From assembly GCA_902793845.1 (NCBI GenBank), contig CADBFE010000016.1:1-43490 (forward strand): DNA of 43,490 nt, written 5' to 3'. The DNA comes from an uncultured Lachnospiraceae bacterium (GTDB taxonomy: Bacteria > Bacillota > Clostridia > Lachnospirales > Lachnospiraceae). A program made the position numbers and the translations under genes. Of this stretch, positions 21,830-30,942 are shown one piece after another; positions within the stretch are counted from its first letter, which is position 1, and each line of letters opens with the position of its first letter. The notes beneath the pieces were generated by a model. It was given only the letters and a program-made list of their open reading frames with translations. It did no database searches and was not told the origin of the DNA.

Positions 21830-21900
21830 CTATATAAAGTTATATAATCCTATATAATTTATTATTGTCTATATAAAGCAATATAATCCTATATAATTCA
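21830..21900 (+). repeat. Two AT-rich direct repeats before pyrC
   Basis: CTATATAAAG..ATATAATCC and TATATAATT occur at 21830-21860 and 21869-21899, period 39, differing at two bases. Each carries TATAAT-like boxes. They mark the edge between the AT-rich island and the core genes. Confidence 0.8.
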
Positions 21901-21907
21901 TGTTCAT

Positions 21908-21920
21908 GGTGCCAGGCACC
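21908..21920 (+). promoter_or_regulatory. Perfect palindrome just before the pyrC ribosome-binding site
   Basis: GGTGCC-A-GGCACC ends three bases before the GGAGG of pyrC. Such a hairpin or operator could limit ribosome access. No pyrR-type anti-antiterminator structure was recognised. Confidence 0.5.
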
Positions 21921-21932
21921 AACGGAGGTAAA

Positions 21933-23201
21933 ATGAAAAAACTGATAATAAAAAATGGCGATATCGCAGATGTCGAAAATGAGAAAATAATAAAAGCAGA
22001 TATTTACTGCGAGAATGGGATCATAAAGCAGATCGGAATAAATCTTGATGATGAAGACGCAGAGGTGATCGATGCGACAGGTCTCGTAGTTGCTCCGGGA
22101 CTTATCGACGGTCATGTACATTTCAGGGATCCCGGACTGACATATAAAGAGGATATATATACTGGAGCAGCGGCTGCTAAAAAAGGCGGCTTTACCACTG
22201 TCATCATGATGGCCAATACAAAACCTCCTATCGATACGGTGGAGACCCTTAAATACTGCCTTGATAAAGGTAAAGAGACGGATATAAACGTCCTCTCGGC
22301 AGCCTGCATTACAAAAGGTATGCAGGGCAAAGAGCTGACGGATTTTGAAGGTCTTTTAAATGCAGGAGCGACGGGCCTCACCGATGACGGACTCCCGATT
22401 CTGGATACTGATACTGTAAAGGACGCCATGATAAAGGCAAGAGAACTCGGTACGATACTGAGCTTTCATGAGGAAAATCCGGCATTTATAAATAATAACG
22501 GCGTAAATCACGGTGCAGCATCAGAGCATTATGGTATAGGCGGATCTGACAGACAGGCTGAGATAGATATGATAGACAGGGATATTAAACTCGCCATCGA
22601 GACCGGGGCAAGCATCAATGTCCAGCACATCAGCTCAAAAGAGGGTGTAGAGCTGGTCAGAAATGGCAAGAAGCAGTCACCCGGTATACACGCCGAGGCT
22701 ACTCCCCATCATTTCACTCTTACGGAGGAAGCCTGTATAAAGCACGGTACCCTGGCCAAGATGAATCCGCCCCTGCGTACGGAAGAGGACAGAAAGGCAA
22801 TAGTAGAGGGATTAAAGGACGGTACGATAGACATGATCGCTACCGATCACGCACCCCACTCCGATGAGGAAAAGGCTAAAGCGATCACGGAGGCACCCAG
22901 CGGTATCATAGGTCTTGAGACATCCCTGTCCCTGGCCATCACCACCCTGGTACATAAGGATGGTCTCCCCCTGCCCCTTGTGATAAAGCGTATGACAAAG
23001 GGCCCCGCCGATGCATACGGATTAAAGACAGGCGTGATCAAAGAGGGATACCCGGCAGACTTTTGCATCTTTAGCGAAACAGAGCAGACCACATTTGACT
23101 CATTTATCTCAAAGGCAAACAACAGCCCGTTTACGGGAGAGAACCTGGACGGAAAGATCCATTACACGATAGCAGGCGGAAATGTTGTGTGGAAAGCATA
23201 A
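21933..23201 (+). CDS. pyrC: Dihydroorotase
   Basis: 422 residues. It catalyses reversible cyclisation of carbamoyl-aspartate to dihydroorotate in pyrimidine synthesis. The class I amidohydrolase metal site is visible as DGHVHFRDPG near residue 60. Later metal and substrate positions are present (LSFHEEN, NVQHISS, EATPHHFTLTE, and TDHAPHSDEEK). The length is typical. The ATG at 21933 is chosen because CGGAGG sits seven bases before it. The first of three de novo pyrimidine genes here, with a 105-base gap to pyrK. Confidence 0.95.
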   Translation: MKKLIIKNGDIADVENEKIIKADIYCENGIIKQIGINLDDEDAEVIDATGLVVAPGLIDGHVHFRDPGLTYKEDIYTGAAAAKKGGFTTVIMMANTKPPIDTVETLKYCLDKGKETDINVLSAACITKGMQGKELTDFEGLLNAGATGLTDDGLPILDTDTVKDAMIKARELGTILSFHEENPAFINNNGVNHGAASEHYGIGGSDRQAEIDMIDRDIKLAIETGASINVQHISSKEGVELVRNGKKQSPGIHAEATPHHFTLTEEACIKHGTLAKMNPPLRTEEDRKAIVEGLKDGTIDMIATDHAPHSDEEKAKAITEAPSGIIGLETSLSLAITTLVHKDGLPLPLVIKRMTKGPADAYGLKTGVIKEGYPADFCIFSETEQTTFDSFISKANNSPFTGENLDGKIHYTIAGGNVVWKA

Positions 23202-23306
23202 ATCATAAACAGTACCGTTAAAAGCGAAGATCATGTTTTTATGGTAAAATTTGAAATAGTTGTCAAAACTAAAACCTTTATATATTAAAAGGAGCAGACA
23301 TTAATC

Positions 23307-24110
23307 ATGAGTATGAAAAAGAGAAAAGAACCTGCTGTCATATACAGTCAGGAAAAAATAGCGGAAGGGATCTATTCACTCTGGATAAAGACATCATTTG
23401 CAGGAGAGGCCAGGCCGGGACAGTTTCTCGGTGTATATATAAATAATGATGCAAAGCTCCTGGCAAGACCTATCAGTATATGCGATGTAAATAAAGAGGA
23501 AGGTCTGCTCCGTATGGTATACAGGACAGCCGGAGAGGGTACTAAAGAGCTGGCATCCTATGAGCCGGGTACAGAGATACAGGTCCTCGGAGTACTGGGC
23601 AACGGATACGAGAGCGCCCTTGATACAGATGACTTAAATAAAGCACTTGGTGACAAAAAGGTAATTGTCATCGGAGGAGGTATAGGTATCCCTCCCATGC
23701 TCTTAACAGCCAAGGCCCTTGATAAGGAGCCCGAGATAGTCCTCGGATATTCAAACGGGGATCTCTTCCTTGAGGATGAGTTTGAGGATGTGGGCAATCT
23801 CCATATCGCCACAGTAGACGGCAGCGTAGGCACAAAGGGTACAGTCATTGATGCCATAAAAGAGGATGAGATACAGGGCGATGTCATATTTGCCTGCGGA
23901 CCCATGCCCATGCTTAAGGCCATCAAGGAATATGCCCGGGAAAACGGCATGAAGGCATATATCTCCCTGGAGGAGCGTATGGCCTGTGGTATAGGTGCGT
24001 GCCTTGGATGTGTATGCAGAACTGTTAATAAGGATCATCATACCCATGTAAACAATACCCGTATCTGTGTGGAAGGCCCCATCTTCGATGCAGAGGATGT
24101 TGATATCTGA
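23307..24110 (+). CDS. pyrK: Dihydroorotate dehydrogenase B, electron-transfer subunit
   Basis: 267 residues. The N-terminal FAD-binding barrel contains LARPISICD. The NAD-binding half has the glycine loop VIGGGIGIPPML and ACGPMPML. The C-terminus carries a 2Fe-2S site CGIGACLGCVC plus a later Cys (ICVEGP) from about residue 226. It passes electrons from dihydroorotate oxidation in PyrD to NAD. AAAGGAG precedes the ATG. pyrD follows 61 bases downstream. Confidence 0.95.
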   Translation: MSMKKRKEPAVIYSQEKIAEGIYSLWIKTSFAGEARPGQFLGVYINNDAKLLARPISICDVNKEEGLLRMVYRTAGEGTKELASYEPGTEIQVLGVLGNGYESALDTDDLNKALGDKKVIVIGGGIGIPPMLLTAKALDKEPEIVLGYSNGDLFLEDEFEDVGNLHIATVDGSVGTKGTVIDAIKEDEIQGDVIFACGPMPMLKAIKEYARENGMKAYISLEERMACGIGACLGCVCRTVNKDHHTHVNNTRICVEGPIFDAEDVDI

Positions 24111-24171
24111 TAAAAACCGGTTCGTAAATCTGATGGTATGAGACAAATATATTTTTGACAGGAGATAATCT

Positions 24172-25068
24172 ATGAATACAAGTGTAAATATAGCAGGCGT
24201 AGAGCTCAAAAACCCTGTGATGACCGCATCCGGCACATTCGGATCCGGCATGGAATACGCAGATATGGTTGATCTGAATAAACTTGGAGCCGTAGTCACA
24301 AAGGGCGTATCCGATAAAGCGTGGGAGGGTAATCCTACTCCCAGAGTAGCCGAGGTAACAGGGGGTATGCTTAATGCCATTGGACTACAGAATCCCGGTA
24401 TAGATGTATTTATCGAGAGGGATATACCTTTTCTCAAAAAGTATGACACAAAGATTATTGTCAATGTATGCGGTCACAGCGTTGAGGAATACTTAAATGT
24501 AGTAGAGCGTCTGGCCGACCAGCCCATAGACATGATGGAGATAAATGTATCATGCCCCAATGTAAAGCAGGGCGCTCTCCAGTTTGGCCAGGACCCCAAG
24601 GTACTCGAGGAAGTGACAAAAGAGATCAAAGCTCATGCCAAGCAGCCGGTCATCATGAAGTTGTCTCCCAATGTGACGAGTATAAAGGATATGGCCCTGG
24701 CAGCAGAGGCGGGAGGCGCCGATGCGATATCACTCATCAATACACTGATAGGCATGAAGATCGATATATACAGAAAGAAGTTTGTCCTCGCCAACAGGAC
24801 AGGCGGTTTCTCCGGACCTGCAGTAAAGCCTGTAGCGGTAAGGATGGTATACGAGGCATCCCATGCAGTAAAGATCCCCGTAATAGGAATGGGCGGTATA
24901 GCTACGGGAGAGGACGCAGTAGAGTTTCTCATGGCAGGAGCCACAGCTGTCTCAGTCGGTACAGCAAACTTTGCCGAGCCGAGGTCCACGGAAAACGTGA
25001 TCAAGGGCATAGAGGATTATATGATCTCCCAGAAGATAGATGATATTAAGGATATCGTGAGATTGTAA
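24172..25068 (+). CDS. pyrD: Dihydroorotate dehydrogenase B, catalytic subunit
   Basis: 298 residues of class 1B. TASGTFGSGMEYADM and GLQNPGID bind substrate and FMN. INVSCPNVKQG carries the catalytic cysteine typical of class 1. The C-terminal FMN phosphate site is VIGMGGIATGEDAVEFLMAGATAVSVGTA. It works as a heterotetramer with PyrK. GGAG precedes the ATG. Codon use matches the neighbouring core genes. Confidence 0.95.
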   Translation: MNTSVNIAGVELKNPVMTASGTFGSGMEYADMVDLNKLGAVVTKGVSDKAWEGNPTPRVAEVTGGMLNAIGLQNPGIDVFIERDIPFLKKYDTKIIVNVCGHSVEEYLNVVERLADQPIDMMEINVSCPNVKQGALQFGQDPKVLEEVTKEIKAHAKQPVIMKLSPNVTSIKDMALAAEAGGADAISLINTLIGMKIDIYRKKFVLANRTGGFSGPAVKPVAVRMVYEASHAVKIPVIGMGGIATGEDAVEFLMAGATAVSVGTANFAEPRSTENVIKGIEDYMISQKIDDIKDIVRL

Positions 25069-25095
25069 TATTAAAATATAAAAGGAGAGGAAAAG

Positions 25096-25794
25096 ATGAG
25101 TTACATTCTGGAATGCAAAAACCTGACAAAGAGATATGGCCATGTAACAGCCCTCGACAATGTCTCTTTTTCACTCGAGAGCGGCCATGTGGTAGGACTC
25201 CTCGGACCTAACGGCAGTGGCAAGACTACTCTCATAAAGTTAATAAACGAGCTCCTCACTCCAAGTGAAGGAGAGCTACTCGTCGACGGACATAAGCCCG
25301 GCAAGGAGAGCAAGGCAGTAGTATCATATCTGCCGGACGCAACATATCTTGATATGAATGATACCGTTGACTCGGTGATCAATATGTTTGTAGATTTCTA
25401 TGCAGACTTTGATAAAGCCCGTGCATATGAAATGCTCGCAAGACTTAATGTAAATCCCCACGATTCATTAAAGACTATGAGTAAGGGTACAAAGGAAAAG
25501 GTCCAGCTGATCCTTGTCATGAGCAGAAAGGCAAAACTTTACGTACTTGATGAGCCCATTGCCGGAGTAGACCCTGCAGCCAGAGATTATATTCTTAAGA
25601 TTATTATGGAAAATTATAACCCGGGCTCAACCATCCTCATCTCAACCCACCTGATAGCAGATATAGAAGGCATACTTGATGAAGTGCTGTTTATCAGAGA
25701 AGGCAGGATCTTATTACAGTCATCAAAGGATGAGATAGTAAAGACCCAGGGCAAGACAGTGGATCAGTATTTCAGGGAGGTGTTCGCATGTTAG
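25096..25794 (+). CDS. ABC transporter ATP-binding protein (YtrB-like)
   Basis: 232 residues. Walker A is GPNGSGKTT (about 36-44). Walker B is YVLDEPIAGVDP with the catalytic Glu. The signature is MSKGTKEK, a variant of LSGGQ usual for the YtrB/GntR-associated exporters, and the H-loop is STH. It overlaps the permease gene by seven bases, so the two make one complex. Substrate unknown; relatives act in envelope stress or antibiotic response. Confidence 0.9.
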   Translation: MSYILECKNLTKRYGHVTALDNVSFSLESGHVVGLLGPNGSGKTTLIKLINELLTPSEGELLVDGHKPGKESKAVVSYLPDATYLDMNDTVDSVINMFVDFYADFDKARAYEMLARLNVNPHDSLKTMSKGTKEKVQLILVMSRKAKLYVLDEPIAGVDPAARDYILKIIMENYNPGSTILISTHLIADIEGILDEVLFIREGRILLQSSKDEIVKTQGKTVDQYFREVFAC

Positions 25795-26606
25795 GAAAAA
25801 TAATAAAACATGAATTCAGAGCTACCTGGAAAAAGATATGCGGTATGTATGCGATCATGATCATATCGCTGCTTGTGGCTATGGTGAGCTTTAATCTGGA
25901 GGACATAGACCTGAATGGAACAGCTACCGATATAATCAGGATCATTTTAGGTTTATCCATGCTGGTCCTCGTCGTTTCACTGACGGCGGCTTTTGTCATA
26001 ATACTCGTACTGCTGTGTCAGAGGTTTTATCAGTCTGTATATTCCAACCAGGGATATCTGACGATGACACTCCCTGTCAGCAAATTCAGTATATTAAACG
26101 GAAAACTCATCACATATGTCATCTGGTCGATCGTGACAGTTTTCGTGATCGTACCATGTGCATGGGGATACATATGCTTTGTTGAGAAAAGTAATGACTT
26201 TATGGCTCTGTTCAGATTTATAGGAGATTACATCGAAAACTGCGATGATATTTTATATGAACTGATACTGCCGATCATAAATCTGCTCCTCATTCCGATC
26301 AGACTGTATCTCTATATATTTGCATGTCTGTCCCTCGGTCAGCTTTCAAACAAGCACAAGATCGGAATGGCAGTGGCGTGTAGCTTTTTCCTCAGGATCG
26401 GTGAGATGATCATAACGGGTCTGATATCTGTACTCTTTGTCCCTGATACAAATCCGGTCTCATTAGTGATGACCCTTTTCCGTAATACATACGGCAATGC
26501 CATCAGACGGATGAATCAGTTTTCACTCATCGGTACACTGATAATCGTTGCCATATATTATATGATCACGGCATTGATAATGAATAAAAAGGTAAATCTG
26601 CAGTAA
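25788..26606 (+). CDS. ABC transporter permease
   Basis: 272 residues with about six hydrophobic segments (near 18-38, 55-80, 105-128, 160-185, 195-220 and 240-262). It lacks a large extracellular domain. It starts within the ATP-binding gene, giving a typical two-gene exporter with the YtrB-like ATPase. No regulator of the GntR type is next to it. Confidence 0.85.
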   Translation: MLGKIIKHEFRATWKKICGMYAIMIISLLVAMVSFNLEDIDLNGTATDIIRIILGLSMLVLVVSLTAAFVIILVLLCQRFYQSVYSNQGYLTMTLPVSKFSILNGKLITYVIWSIVTVFVIVPCAWGYICFVEKSNDFMALFRFIGDYIENCDDILYELILPIINLLLIPIRLYLYIFACLSLGQLSNKHKIGMAVACSFFLRIGEMIITGLISVLFVPDTNPVSLVMTLFRNTYGNAIRRMNQFSLIGTLIIVAIYYMITALIMNKKVNLQ

Positions 26607-26629
26607 TTCGGCAAGAAGGGGAAATAATT

Positions 26630-28009
26630 GTGAAAAAGAAATATTTATATATGCTGATGATACTCGCCGGATTAACACTCCTCCCGGGATGCGGAGGCGA
26701 GGGATCACCGGATGATACAACAGATACCGGATCTAAAGAAGAGACCGTGTCTGATGAAACAGATGAAGATGATAAGACCGGCGGGGAAGATACAGCCACT
26801 GCCGATACCGATTCGGAGTCTGATGATACGGATATGGCGGCGGACAGTGATGATACATCAGATTCTGTATCTGCATACGTCGATCCGTTAATGTTTTCAT
26901 CTGAGAGGATTAGCAATACATACTACTCCGAAGAACAGGATATGATCATTGCAGAGGCGTATGCGACAAAGTTAAGATGCTTAAATGATGAGTATCCGGG
27001 GCTTAAGGAAGCCATAGAAAACTACAGCCTTGAAAATGAGTATTATGTCACGGACAATTTCCAGGAGCTCACAGACATGGCCGTGGATACAAACGGGGAA
27101 GAGTACTGGAGCGATGGTGTATGCCTCTATGAAGACTGGTATACGGATGTCTACAGGGCAGACGGAGACGTAGTGAGCCTCATTACGAACTATACTGATT
27201 ACCTCGGCGGTGCCCACGGCTCGTATTATACATATACGGCAAACTTTGATACAGCCACCGGTGACAGGCTCCACATCTATGATGTGATAAACGAGGATGA
27301 ATTTGATTCACTCTTTGATATTCTCGAGGACGAACTCATTGACAGATATACAGCGGATATTTTTTTCTCTGACATCGATCTCTCGGATACCATAGAGAGC
27401 AGCTACGATTATGCGGAGGATCTCTATTTTGTCCTCGGATATGAAGGCATCACCTTTTATTTCCAGATATATGAGCTCTCTCCCTACGCATCAGGGAGCC
27501 AGCATATAACCCTGCGGTATGAGGATTACCCGGACCTGGTTAAGAGCAGATATCTGCCCCAGGCTCCGTACGATACGGATTATATGATCAATTCATGGCT
27601 GCTTGGCGGTTTCCTGCCTGACGGCGAGACAGAGTATTATACATATTCATATATTAAAGAGGGCACAGAAAATGACCCTGTATATTTACTCACCATCGCC
27701 TGCGGAGATAATATATATGAAGATGAATTTGGCGGCGAAGTATTAAGCACATATTTCGTATCAAAAGACGGTGGATATTATTTACTGGCAGAGATTGATG
27801 ATAAGGCTAACGGCCGGCTGATCAGAGAGTATGCCGTATCGGATGAGCAGATTAAGTTTATGGCAGATTTTGAAGGCGGCTTTGGTACATATATACCGAC
27901 TACCCCGGAGAGCTTTCGCATATATGACATCGGGGATGATGTAAGTATATCCGACACTTATATGACATATACGATGGATGAGGACGGTATCATCACTGCA
28001 GATGAGTAA
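26630..28009 (+). CDS. Surface lipoprotein with acidic linker and DUF3298-like domain
   Basis: 459 residues from a GTG with AGAAGGGG upstream. The signal peptide ends in LLPGC (Cys at about 21). An 80-residue linker of Asp, Thr, Ser and Glu spaces the domain from the membrane. The folded part contains TNYTDYLGGAHGSYYTYTANFD and FYFQIYELSPYASGSQHITL. That is the DUF4163/DUF3298 pattern of the PdaC/RsiV family, extended by a unique C-terminal third. It lies 23 bases after the permease and could be its accessory protein. Confidence 0.75.
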   Translation: MKKKYLYMLMILAGLTLLPGCGGEGSPDDTTDTGSKEETVSDETDEDDKTGGEDTATADTDSESDDTDMAADSDDTSDSVSAYVDPLMFSSERISNTYYSEEQDMIIAEAYATKLRCLNDEYPGLKEAIENYSLENEYYVTDNFQELTDMAVDTNGEEYWSDGVCLYEDWYTDVYRADGDVVSLITNYTDYLGGAHGSYYTYTANFDTATGDRLHIYDVINEDEFDSLFDILEDELIDRYTADIFFSDIDLSDTIESSYDYAEDLYFVLGYEGITFYFQIYELSPYASGSQHITLRYEDYPDLVKSRYLPQAPYDTDYMINSWLLGGFLPDGETEYYTYSYIKEGTENDPVYLLTIACGDNIYEDEFGGEVLSTYFVSKDGGYYLLAEIDDKANGRLIREYAVSDEQIKFMADFEGGFGTYIPTTPESFRIYDIGDDVSISDTYMTYTMDEDGIITADE

Positions 28010-28018
28010 ACAATTAAT

Positions 28019-28050
28019 AAAAGACCTCGGGATCAGTTCCCGGGGTCTTT
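28019..28050. terminator. Bidirectional terminator
   Basis: AAAAGACCtCGGG / CCCGgGGTCTTT between two convergent genes. It overlaps the stop codon of the minus-strand gene. Confidence 0.85.
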
Positions 28051-28651
28051 AATCTTTTTCAAGGATTGCATTTAGCTTCTCAATGATTCTGGGGCCTCTG
28101 ATATTTTTGATGCTCTCGGCTTTTTTTATGAGGGAGTGGATTTTGGCATCTCTGCCTGCATCCTTGTAGATCCCTGCCAGAGTCTCGTATGAGGCCGATA
28201 TGTCCGTATGGATATCGGTGGCAAATTCGAGGATGGCTGTTTTTTCATCTGTATTAAATGTATCGCCTGCCTCCTCTGATACCATCTCCTGTAGACCTTT
28301 TACGAGAGTCTCAAAATTTTTATCATACTCCGAGAGTATATTTATGTTTGGGGCACCGTATTTAAGCTTTAAATCCGTGTTTGATATGCCGTTTAAATTG
28401 ACGATCTTTGTGTCTTCCTTAAGGAGGGCTTTGAGGTCGTCATTGTTAAATCTGTTTATGAGCCCGGCGACGTCCTCCGGGATGGTTACATAGTCCAGAT
28501 CGTCCAGGGATTTACGCCTTGTAAAGTTGGCGTCCTCCTCCCGTTTTCTAAAGCCGTCCTGAGTTTTTTTAAATACCTTGTCCGACCATTTGATGCCTAT
28601 CCGAAGGTATATCATAAATACAAGTACAATTGCCAAAACTGCGAGGTTCAT
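28049..28651 (-). CDS. Membrane-anchored cytoplasmic helical protein
   Basis: 200 residues if started at 28651, where AAGGA precedes the ATG; the frame is open to 28738. An N-terminal transmembrane helix (MNLAVLAIVLVFMIYLRIGI) is followed by a charged helical domain with SIKNIRGPRIIEKLNAIL at the end. There are no enzyme motifs. It is divergent from the small ORF at 28724. I do not recognise the family; a scaffold role is possible. Confidence 0.65.
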   Translation of the reverse strand: MNLAVLAIVLVFMIYLRIGIKWSDKVFKKTQDGFRKREEDANFTRRKSLDDLDYVTIPEDVAGLINRFNNDDLKALLKEDTKIVNLNGISNTDLKLKYGAPNINILSEYDKNFETLVKGLQEMVSEEAGDTFNTDEKTAILEFATDIHTDISASYETLAGIYKDAGRDAKIHSLIKKAESIKNIRGPRIIEKLNAILEKD

Positions 28652-28723
28652 GATATAATTTTCCTTTATATGAGGGCTGTTTTTCAGCCGATTTTTCCAT
28701 GTGTGATCCGGAGGAATGAGATT

Positions 28724-28831
28724 ATGCTCAACATGCACAGCAACAAAACAAAAAAGACAATATCGACAATCATTATCATATTACTCGTACTCGCCATGAT
28801 AGTACCCGTTGTTGTCGGTGCACTTATTTAA
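28724..28831 (+). CDS. 35-residue single-helix membrane peptide
   Basis: GGAGG with nine bases to the ATG. The peptide has a basic N-terminal tip (NKTKKT) and then one hydrophobic helix (IIIILLVLAMIVPVVVGALI). It is too short for most gene callers, but the ribosome-binding site and a clean membrane profile support it. Confidence 0.55.
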   Translation: MLNMHSNKTKKTISTIIIILLVLAMIVPVVVGALI

Positions 28832-28863
28832 TCACAGATAGATCGTTTATCAGTAATTATAAC

Positions 28864-29472
28864 ATGAGATCTGAAATAATGAAGATAATGAGATTACTGC
28901 CGGTGATCCTCTTAATGATACTCCTCGTCTCGTGCGGAGAGCCTGACAATGAAGTCAGCGAGGTCGTACTGGGACTGGGTCCTGAGGGCGAGTCTGTGAT
29001 ACCAAAAGGTGTGACGGCAGACGGTGTGGACCTCTCGGGGATGACCAGAGAAGAGGCGGTAAATGCGATAAACGCATATATAGAGTCTCTTGGCAGCGAA
29101 GTGATCGTATTAAAGGACGGAGACAATACATATACCGTGACGGCAGGAGAGTTGTCCCCCACTTGGGTCAACGAGTACATACTCGATGATATGCTCTCCC
29201 TTAAAAACGGTGACAATGTAGTCGACAGATATAAAGCATACAGAGACCTGATAAATAACGGCGCATCATACGAGCTCTATATAGCTCTCGATGCCGGCAA
29301 GGTCTGGGATTATATGGCATCCCTCGGTATAGAGGACCTCAACTATGAAGATGCCGTGGTGATGGTCCAGATGAGATTCTACACAGAATACAAATTGGGC
29401 AATAATGAATTTGAACTGCCTCATTATGTATATGAGGAAACGGCAGACAATACGGAGAGCGGCGACGAATAG
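28864..29472 (+). CDS. Lipoprotein with a peptidoglycan-binding-4-like domain
   Basis: 202 residues. Lipobox LLVSC at about residues 20-24. The segment PKGVTADGVDLSGMTREEAVNAINAYI resembles the PG_binding_4 (YoaR/VanW-associated) domain: a short strand, GV/GVDLSGMT, then a helix. The rest continues this fold. The gene ends three bases before the AIR-synthase-like gene. It has no recognisable ribosome-binding site because the upstream region is short and AT-rich. Confidence 0.65.
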   Translation: MRSEIMKIMRLLPVILLMILLVSCGEPDNEVSEVVLGLGPEGESVIPKGVTADGVDLSGMTREEAVNAINAYIESLGSEVIVLKDGDNTYTVTAGELSPTWVNEYILDDMLSLKNGDNVVDRYKAYRDLINNGASYELYIALDAGKVWDYMASLGIEDLNYEDAVVMVQMRFYTEYKLGNNEFELPHYVYEETADNTESGDE

Positions 29473-29474
29473 AC

Positions 29475-30446
29475 ATGAAGACCGGTAGGATGCCTGAAAA
29501 TATATGGAAACGTTCGGTCAGGAAAAACCTTGATCACGGTTTCCTCGATAAAGAGGGTATATGTGACGGAGGCACTGTCGTATCATGTGACAGTAATTAT
29601 TTTGTCAGTGAGATGTGTATGGTCCCCAGTTGCCCGTGTATGGGCAGGATGGCCGTAATACTGGCAGCCAACGCTCTGGCAGTGAGGGCAAAGGCAGAGA
29701 ATACAGAGATAGAGCTGATGCTGGACGGCAGGACTCCCGAGGAGTATGTATCCCACATAGCAAAGGATGCGGACACTCAGGCCAAAGACCTCGGTATAAA
29801 AATAGGTGGATTTAACGTACACGTACTGCCGGGACTGAAAAGACCGTATATACTGGCGACAGCCTTTTCATCAAAAGAGACATTTACAAAGCATGACAGG
29901 GCAAAGCCCGGTCAGGATATCATAATCACAAAGTGGGTGGCACTGTCCGGAACGGCCATGATCGCATCTGATAAAGGGTGCAGGGAAGAGCTCCTTAAGC
30001 AGTATCCGGAAGATTATATAAACAGGGCAAAAGCTTTTATCGATTACCTCTCAGTATATGATGAGATGAGTGTCATAAATGATAATGACACCATAGGTTA
30101 TATCTCACCGGTATCGGAGACAGGTATCTACGGCAGGCTCTGGAATATGGCAGAGCGCTCGGGAGTCGGATTTAACATAGATTTAAATAAGATCCCGTTC
30201 AGGCAGGAGACCATAGAGATATGCAACGGACTCGATATCGATCCGTATATACTTAGCTCATCGGGATCCCTGCTGATCACATCGGATGACGGTCCGGAGA
30301 TAATAAAGGCATTATCATCAGCGGGCATACCTGCAGAGATAATCGGCCGCACTACAGATAAAAATGACAAGCTCATAATAAATAAAGACGAAGAGAGATA
30401 TCTGACCAAACCACAGTCAGATGAGATATACAGGATACTCGGATAA
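29475..30446 (+). CDS. AIR-synthase-related protein (PurM/HypE/SelD superfamily)
   Basis: 323 residues. The N-terminal half has a truncated ATP-grasping region (AVILAANALAVRAKAENTEIELMLDGRTPEEYV). The centre holds KPGQDIIITKWVALSGTAMIA. The C-terminal AIRS_C-like half shows SETGIYGRLWNMAERSGVGFN and PYILSSSGSLLIT. The substrate is not known; paralogues make aminoimidazole ribotide, selenophosphate or modify hydrogenase ligands. It is co-directional with the Lrp regulator 13 bases downstream. Confidence 0.75.
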   Translation: MKTGRMPENIWKRSVRKNLDHGFLDKEGICDGGTVVSCDSNYFVSEMCMVPSCPCMGRMAVILAANALAVRAKAENTEIELMLDGRTPEEYVSHIAKDADTQAKDLGIKIGGFNVHVLPGLKRPYILATAFSSKETFTKHDRAKPGQDIIITKWVALSGTAMIASDKGCREELLKQYPEDYINRAKAFIDYLSVYDEMSVINDNDTIGYISPVSETGIYGRLWNMAERSGVGFNIDLNKIPFRQETIEICNGLDIDPYILSSSGSLLITSDDGPEIIKALSSAGIPAEIIGRTTDKNDKLIINKDEERYLTKPQSDEIYRILG

Positions 30447-30459
30447 CAGGAGGAGAAAC

Positions 30460-30942
30460 ATGAGAGAAGAGATACTTAGGGTCATAGAAAAAAACAGCCG
30501 TATCGAAACCAAGGAACTGGCGGTACGCCTCGGCCTCACGGAAGCGGAAGTCGTGGAAGAGATGCAGGCCATGGAAAATGAAGGTATCATCTGTGGTTAT
30601 CATACGATGATCAACTGGGAAAATACCACAGACGAAAAAGTAACGGCTCTGATCGAAGTAAAGGTGACTCCCCAGCGCGGTGAAGGCTTTGACCACATGG
30701 CGGAGAGGATATACAACTATCCGGAAGTACAGTCGGTATACCTGATAAGCGGCGGCTTTGACATACTCATCACCATCGAGGGCAAGACCCTCCGTGAGGT
30801 ATCCCAGTTTGTATCTGACAAGCTATCGACATTTGAATCGATCGTGAGCACAGCCACCCATTTCATACTCAAGAAATATAAAGATCACGGAACGATAATG
30901 ACTAAAAAACATGAAGATGAAAGGCAGATAATAACACCATGA
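30460..30942 (+). CDS. Lrp/AsnC-family transcriptional regulator
   Basis: 160 residues. An N-terminal winged HTH (IEKNSRIETKELAVRLGLTEAEVVEEMQAMENEGII) is followed by the RAM ligand-binding domain (VTALIEVKVTPQRGEGFDHMAERIYNYPEV, SGGFDILITIEG). AGGAGG precedes the ATG at 30460. The ATG of the aminotransferase overlaps its stop (ATGA), so the pair is translated together. It probably senses an amino acid handled by that enzyme. Confidence 0.9.
   Translation: MREEILRVIEKNSRIETKELAVRLGLTEAEVVEEMQAMENEGIICGYHTMINWENTTDEKVTALIEVKVTPQRGEGFDHMAERIYNYPEVQSVYLISGGFDILITIEGKTLREVSQFVSDKLSTFESIVSTATHFILKKYKDHGTIMTKKHEDERQIITP

Noticed and set aside
21830-21900. Possible CRISPR-like array
   Set aside because: Only two units, very AT-rich, with an 8-base spacer and no cas genes.
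24116-24124. AACCGGTTC between pyrK and pyrD, similar to the operator at 6539
   Set aside because: Only the palindrome core matches; no GTTACAT promoter layout and a different gene class, so chance is likely.
24552-25043. 163-codon ORF inside pyrD in another frame
   Set aside because: Arg/Gly/Ser-rich shadow frame; pyrD itself is intact and clear.
26566-26916. Ser/Val-rich minus-strand ORF
   Set aside because: Mirror of the acidic linker of the lipoprotein gene, low complexity.
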